A DNA stretch of 10,843 bases, from positions 1 to 10,843 of the forward strand of contig CANKXQ010000031.1 in the NCBI GenBank assembly GCA_947487745.1. The letters are read 5' to 3'. Made by a program: the position numbers and the translations under genes. Origin of the DNA: Spartobacteria bacterium. Its GTDB lineage: Bacteria; Verrucomicrobiota; Verrucomicrobiia; Chthoniobacterales; Terrimicrobiaceae. The notes below the pieces were generated by a model. That model saw only the letters and a program-made list of their open reading frames with translations. It did not search any database and was not told the DNA's origin. Positions 6,517 to 10,843 of the stretch are shown here, in pieces. Each line of letters starts with the position of its first letter. Within the stretch, counting starts at the first letter, position 1.

Positions 6517-7608
6517 ATGACCACGACAACCATCACACTCGGAGATCGCCAGTTCATACTGGATCGCGACAAGGCCGAAGCCGCATTCGCCGCCAAGCGC
6601 GTCATCAACGGACGCCAAACGATGTTCTTCAACATTCTGCCCTTGAAATACACCTGGGCCTACGACCTCTACAAAAAAATGAAGGCGAACCACTGGGAGC
6701 CGGAAGATGTGCCGATGCAGAAAGACTGCGAGCATTGGCGCGACACAAGCGGGACGATCTCCGATGTGGACCGATGGATCATCAAGATGGGAATCGGTTA
6801 CTTTTCCGCCGCCGAAGGAATCGTTGGTGACAACATCCTTCATGTCATCCGTGAAGCGGTCACCGCCCCCGAGCTCAAGCTCGTGCTGGGTCGCCATGCG
6901 CAGGAGGAAAACATCCACGCCGACTCGCTGGTTTATATGATCAGCTCGCTCGGCATCAACCCGCACGAGTGCGAGGCCATGTTTGAGGATGTGAGGACGA
7001 TCAAAAACAAAACGGATTTTGTCGTCAGCAACAGCCGTGCGCTTCGTCGCGACATGGATCTCACCCATCTTGAGAACAAGCTCGCACTCGCCAAGAACAT
7101 CTTCCTCTTTGGCCAGTGCATGGAGGGGACGCAGTTCTACGGCCTCTTTGGAATGGTGCTTGCGCTCTACCGTCAGAACAAATTCCCCGGCATCGGGCAG
7201 ATGTTCAGTTACACGCTGCGTGACGAGTCGAACCACATTGAGCTTTTGCGCCAGCTCTTCCAGGACCTCGTGGACGAGAATCCCGAAATCTGGACTGAAG
7301 AATTCCGCGAGGAGTTGCGCTCAACAATGGCCGAGGCCATCGCGCTCGAGAAACAATTCATCCGCGACTGCCTGCCTGTCGCAGCCGTGGGTCTCACGGC
7401 CGACGAATTCACCCGCTACATCGACTACATCGGCGACCGCCGACTCGTCGGTGTGGGCCTCGAGCCGCTCAACAAAAACCTCGAGAACCCGTTTCCTTGG
7501 CTCTCCGAAATGATGGAGATCAGAAAAGAGACGAACTTCTTCGAAGGCCGTGTCACGGAATATCGCCGAGGCATCGACCTGGCCGGCGTGAGCGACGACG
7601 AACTTTAA
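6517..7608 (+). CDS. nrdB: Class I ribonucleotide reductase beta subunit, tyrosine-less (class Ic-like)
   Basis: A 363-residue ferritin-like small subunit that generates the oxidant used by NrdA to reduce ribonucleoside diphosphates to deoxy forms. Six metal ligands can be placed by comparison with E. coli NrdB: E100 (Asp84 in E. coli), E131, H134 (in EENIHADS), E203 (in QCMEGTQ), E237 and H240 (in RDESNH). The residue four after the first histidine, which is radical-bearing Tyr122 in E. coli, is Leu138. Tyr loss together with Asp-to-Glu resembles class Ic enzymes (Chlamydia trachomatis, Mn/Fe cofactor, Phe at this site). A Mn/Fe cofactor is therefore inferred. Trp60 (Trp48 equivalent) and C-terminal Tyr349 (Tyr356 equivalent) of the radical-transfer path are kept. 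ATG6517 starts the family N-terminus; upstream TTG6463 is less likely. No clear Shine-Dalgarno sequence is present, only an A-run before the ATG. nrdA follows after 25 bp. Confidence 0.94.
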   Translation: MTTTTITLGDRQFILDRDKAEAAFAAKRVINGRQTMFFNILPLKYTWAYDLYKKMKANHWEPEDVPMQKDCEHWRDTSGTISDVDRWIIKMGIGYFSAAEGIVGDNILHVIREAVTAPELKLVLGRHAQEENIHADSLVYMISSLGINPHECEAMFEDVRTIKNKTDFVVSNSRALRRDMDLTHLENKLALAKNIFLFGQCMEGTQFYGLFGMVLALYRQNKFPGIGQMFSYTLRDESNHIELLRQLFQDLVDENPEIWTEEFREELRSTMAEAIALEKQFIRDCLPVAAVGLTADEFTRYIDYIGDRRLVGVGLEPLNKNLENPFPWLSEMMEIRKETNFFEGRVTEYRRGIDLAGVSDDEL

Positions 7609-7633
7609 AAAAACCTTCCACTACTCAAAAAAT

Positions 7634-10600
7634 ATGCCTCGACACCTCTCTCTCGACGAAGATATCGCGCTGAAGCGTCTCGTCACCATGCCACGCGACC
7701 AGAAGCCCGACTTCTCCTGGCGCGAAGCGATTGCCACTCCGGCACACCCGCTCACGGGAATCACGGTGACACGCACCAACGGCGACGAACAGTCGTTCAA
7801 CCTCTCCGATGTCGCGGACGAAATCGGAGAAGCCCTCACCGACTTGCTTCTTTCGCGCGAGGAGAAAAACATCTTCAATGAGCAAAATCGCGGCTTCGTC
7901 GCGAATGTGGCCCACTCGGTGGCTTTGAGTCTCGCCGAGCAGTCCCAGAAGGGCGGTTCGCTTCGCCTCTCCGAGCATGATTTGTCGCTCCTCATCGAAA
8001 AAGCTCTCATCGAAAACGACGCTCACGATGTCGCAAAGAGTCTTGTTTTCAAACGCTCGATCCGCTCTGGAAGCACATCCACACTCATTCTGGAGGCGGA
8101 GCCAATGAATGTTCGCTTGATTCGCCGCAATGGCGCTGTTGTTCCTTGGATGGAATCCAAAATCGAGGCCGCCTGCCGCCGCGCCTTCCTTTCCATGAAG
8201 GAAAATGCCGAGGCCGCCGCATCGATTTCCCGGGGGGTGAGTGAGCGCGTCCGTGCCCGCGACTCGGCATTCGTCCACATTGAGGATGTGCAGGATCTCG
8301 TGCAGGAAGAACTCATGCGCCAAGGCTACTACAAGGTCGCCGAGAGCTATATCCTCTACCGTGCCCAGCGCGCCAGCCACCGCGAGGAGGTTGTTAAAAC
8401 GGAAGCCGAGGCAGAGACCAGCGATGTCCAGGAATCCCTCATCATGGTTGTGCAACGCGACGGCCAGAGCATTCTCTGGGATGGCTCCGAGCTGCGGAAG
8501 CGAATCCAGTTTGCGATGATCGGCCTCGATTTGAACCTCGACCCGCTCCACATCGAGCGTGAGCTTCGCCGTTCCCTCGCCACCGAGGTGACCGAGGACA
8601 TTCTGAAAAACACGGTCATTCTGAATGCCCGCACGCTCATCGAGCGCGATGCCGACTTCGCCAAGTTCGCTGCCCGCATCATGCTCTCTTACATTTATGA
8701 GGAAGTCCTCGACTGGAAAATCCAGCGCGACGGCATCGAAGGTCTCCGTGATGCCCATCGCAAGGCCTTCAAGAGCTATCTTCGCACAGCTGTTGGAATC
8801 GAGCGTCTCACGCCGAAACTTCTCGGATACGATCTCGATGTTCTCGCCGATGCCATCGATCCCACAGCTGATATGGACTTTGATTTCCTTGGGATTCAGA
8901 CGCTCTATGATCGCTACCTCATCATCGACAAAACCAAAAAAACACTCCGCCGCTTGGAAACACCGCAGTTCTTCTGGATGCGTGTCGCCATGGGTCTCTT
9001 CATCGAGGAGCCTGCAAAGCGCGAGGAGTGGGTTGTCCGTCTCTACAATCTTTATAAGAGCCGCCGCTTCTGTTCCAGCACGCCCACGCTCTTCAACTCC
9101 GGCACACTGCACAGCCAACTTTCCAGCTGCTACCTCTACAAGGTGGACGACTCGATCGAGTCGATCATGCAGCGCGGCATTGCCGAAAACGCCTATCTCT
9201 CGAAATGGGCCGGCGGCCTCGGAGGCTCGTGGACAGCGGTTCGTGGCACCGGCAGCTACATCAAGGGCACAAACGGCGAGAGCCAGGGAGTGATTCCCTT
9301 CCTCAAGCTCCACAACGACCAGCTCGTCGCCGTCAACCAAGGCGGCAAGCGTCGCGGCTCGGGCTGCGCCTACCTTGAGACCTGGCACAACGATGTAGAG
9401 GACTTCCTGCAACTCCGCCGCAACACCGGTGACGACCGCCGTCGCACGCACGACCTCAATACCGCCAATTGGGTTCCCGATCTTTTCATGAAGCGCATGG
9501 AGGCCCGCGAGAACTGGACGCTCTTCCGCACGAACGAGGTTCCCGATCTCCATGACAGCTACGGACGCAAATTCGAGGAGCGCTATCTCCACTACGAGGA
9601 ACTCGCCCGCCAAGGCAAAATCACAGGCAAGGAGGTGCCTGCCATCGATCTTTGGAAGCAAATGCTCAAGATGCTTCTCGAGACCGGTCACCCATGGATC
9701 ACATTCAAAGATCCCTGCAACCTCCGCAGCCCGCAGGACCACATTGGAGTCATCCACTCTTCGAACCTATGCACCGAGATCACTTTGAACACCAGCGAGG
9801 ATGAGACTGCCGTCTGCAACCTCGGCTCGGTTGTGCTCAACTCGCATCTCAAAGCCGACGGCTCGCTCGATCATGAAATGCTGCGCGAGACGATCCATGT
9901 CGCCATCCGCGCCCTCGACAATGTCATCGACATCAATTTCTACCCGACCGAGGCCGCAAAGCGCTCGAATGTGCGGCACCGCCCGATTGGTCTCGGAGTC
10001 ATGGGTCTCCAAGACGCCCTCTTCATGCGCAATGTCAGTTTCGCGAGCCAGGAGGCGGTTGATTTCAACGACGAGTTCATGGAGGCCATTGCCTACCATG
10101 CGTATGCGGCATCCAGCGACCTCGCCGCCGAGCGCGGGCCATACAGCAGTTTCCGTGGCTCGAAGTGGGACCGTGGTTTGCTCCCGCAAGATACAATCGA
10201 CATTCTCGAGCGCGAACGCGGTGTCAAAATCGATGTGCCGCGCGGCGGTCGCATGGATTGGTCGCCAGTCCGCGAAAAAATCAAGAAGCAGGGGATGCGC
10301 AATTCGAATGTTATCGCTATTGCCCCTACGGCCACCATCTCGAACATCATGGGCACCACGCCTTGCATCGAGCCGAACTACAAAAACCTCTACGCCAAGG
10401 AAAATCTCGGCGGCAAGTTTACCATCCTCAGCACGGAGTTGGTTCGCGACCTCAAGAAGATCGGAAAATGGGACACCCAGATGCTCGAGCAAATCAAATA
10501 TTTCGAGGGCGAACTCGGCAACATCGAGGACATCCCAGCCTCGATCCGCGAGAAGCACCGCACCGTCTTCTCGATTCCGTTCGACTTCGTCATCGACGCC

Positions 10601-10843
10601 GCCGCGCGCCGCCAGAAGTGGATCGACCAGTCCCAATCCGTGAACCTCTTCATCGGCGAGCCCGATATGAAGATCGCGAGCCACATGTATCGCCGCGCCT
10701 GGCATACGGGTCTGAAGACCACCTACTACCTGCGCACGCTCGGCGCCTCCAGCATCGAAGGCCCGACCACAAATGTGAAAAAGGAACTTCGCGGAGTCGT
10801 TGCCGGGCCCAAGCCCGAATACACCGCCGAGGAGAAAATGGCC
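7634..10843 (+). CDS. nrdA: Class I ribonucleotide reductase alpha subunit with three ATP-cones (3' end outside window)
   Basis: An open frame of 1070 codons runs off the right edge. NrdA holds the active site of class I ribonucleotide reductase. Three ATP-cone-type segments precede the barrel: about 43-135 (TRTNG), 159-250 (RRNG, KI at 176-177, IEDVQDLVQEEL, YILYR) and 269-360 (VQRDG). The second is closest to the canonical cone; the first and third are diverged. The third aligns with the single cone of E. coli NrdA. Catalytic residues are present: C499 (E. coli C225), N711, C713 and E715 (N437, C439, E441), C728 (C462) and Y1031-Y1032 (Y730-Y731). The C-terminal redox Cys pair must lie beyond the window. 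Total length over 1070 exceeds E. coli's ~760 and recalls the long chlamydial NrdA. No Shine-Dalgarno sequence precedes ATG7634. Order beta-then-alpha and a 25-bp gap imply one operon under the NrdR boxes. Confidence 0.95.
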   Translation, partial: MPRHLSLDEDIALKRLVTMPRDQKPDFSWREAIATPAHPLTGITVTRTNGDEQSFNLSDVADEIGEALTDLLLSREEKNIFNEQNRGFVANVAHSVALSLAEQSQKGGSLRLSEHDLSLLIEKALIENDAHDVAKSLVFKRSIRSGSTSTLILEAEPMNVRLIRRNGAVVPWMESKIEAACRRAFLSMKENAEAAASISRGVSERVRARDSAFVHIEDVQDLVQEELMRQGYYKVAESYILYRAQRASHREEVVKTEAEAETSDVQESLIMVVQRDGQSILWDGSELRKRIQFAMIGLDLNLDPLHIERELRRSLATEVTEDILKNTVILNARTLIERDADFAKFAARIMLSYIYEEVLDWKIQRDGIEGLRDAHRKAFKSYLRTAVGIERLTPKLLGYDLDVLADAIDPTADMDFDFLGIQTLYDRYLIIDKTKKTLRRLETPQFFWMRVAMGLFIEEPAKREEWVVRLYNLYKSRRFCSSTPTLFNSGTLHSQLSSCYLYKVDDSIESIMQRGIAENAYLSKWAGGLGGSWTAVRGTGSYIKGTNGESQGVIPFLKLHNDQLVAVNQGGKRRGSGCAYLETWHNDVEDFLQLRRNTGDDRRRTHDLNTANWVPDLFMKRMEARENWTLFRTNEVPDLHDSYGRKFEERYLHYEELARQGKITGKEVPAIDLWKQMLKMLLETGHPWITFKDPCNLRSPQDHIGVIHSSNLCTEITLNTSEDETAVCNLGSVVLNSHLKADGSLDHEMLRETIHVAIRALDNVIDINFYPTEAAKRSNVRHRPIGLGVMGLQDALFMRNVSFASQEAVDFNDEFMEAIAYHAYAASSDLAAERGPYSSFRGSKWDRGLLPQDTIDILERERGVKIDVPRGGRMDWSPVREKIKKQGMRNSNVIAIAPTATISNIMGTTPCIEPNYKNLYAKENLGGKFTILSTELVRDLKKIGKWDTQMLEQIKYFEGELGNIEDIPASIREKHRTVFSIPFDFVIDAAARRQKWIDQSQSVNLFIGEPDMKIASHMYRRAWHTGLKTTYYLRTLGASSIEGPTTNVKKELRGVVAGPKPEYTAEEKMA

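Noticed and set aside
7625..9757. A 710-codon open frame on the minus strand opposite nrdA
   Set aside because: It is antisense to a gene with every expected NrdA catalytic residue, and its product looks like no known family. Long antisense frames are common opposite genes with strong third-position C bias.

Overview
The window is a gene-dense, moderately GC-rich stretch of bacterial chromosome. Every supported gene lies on the + strand. The class Ic-like ribonucleotide reductase (beta subunit without the radical tyrosine, alpha subunit with several ATP-cones) and the lysine-free tip loop of EF-P resemble what I know from the Planctomycetes-Verrucomicrobia-Chlamydiae group. My best guess is a free-living verrucomicrobial relative. 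That is inference from protein features; no rRNA or other marker gene is present to confirm it.

Positions 45-5215 form a tightly packed block. A starch/glycogen-synthase-like GT5 protein comes first, then RecJ 9 bp downstream, then RecG, whose ATG overlaps the recJ stop (ATGA). This looks like one transcription unit that may begin left of the window. The GT5 protein keeps the family's overall sequence pattern but has lost most hallmark active-site residues, so it is probably a pseudoenzyme. RecJ (5'-3' single-strand exonuclease) and RecG (fork-reversing helicase) both look intact and act in recombination and fork repair.

Positions 5216-6117 hold efp, encoding a translation elongation factor P whose tip carries Asn32 where a modified Lys or Arg usually sits. 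A 55-residue secreted, Cys/Gly/Lys-rich peptide gene follows, closed by a strong intrinsic terminator at 6081-6117.

Positions 6118-6516 are AT-rich non-coding DNA. They contain a second hairpin, an 11-nt inverted pair, two NrdR-box-like sites with starts exactly 31 bp apart, and a -35/-10 promoter. From 6517 on lie nrdB and nrdA, the latter cut by the right edge after 1070 codons. NrdB has Leu138 in place of the radical tyrosine and Glu100 in place of the usual Asp metal ligand. NrdA has three consecutive ATP-cone-type domains at its N-terminus. Together they make dNTPs under predicted NrdR transcriptional control and allosteric control. Sampled base counts suggest that G/C strand skew changes sign near the recG/efp boundary.

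I found no mobile element, CRISPR array, tRNA or rRNA. The unusual content is in variant forms of known systems and one unrecognised small secreted peptide, not in a wholly new gene cluster.
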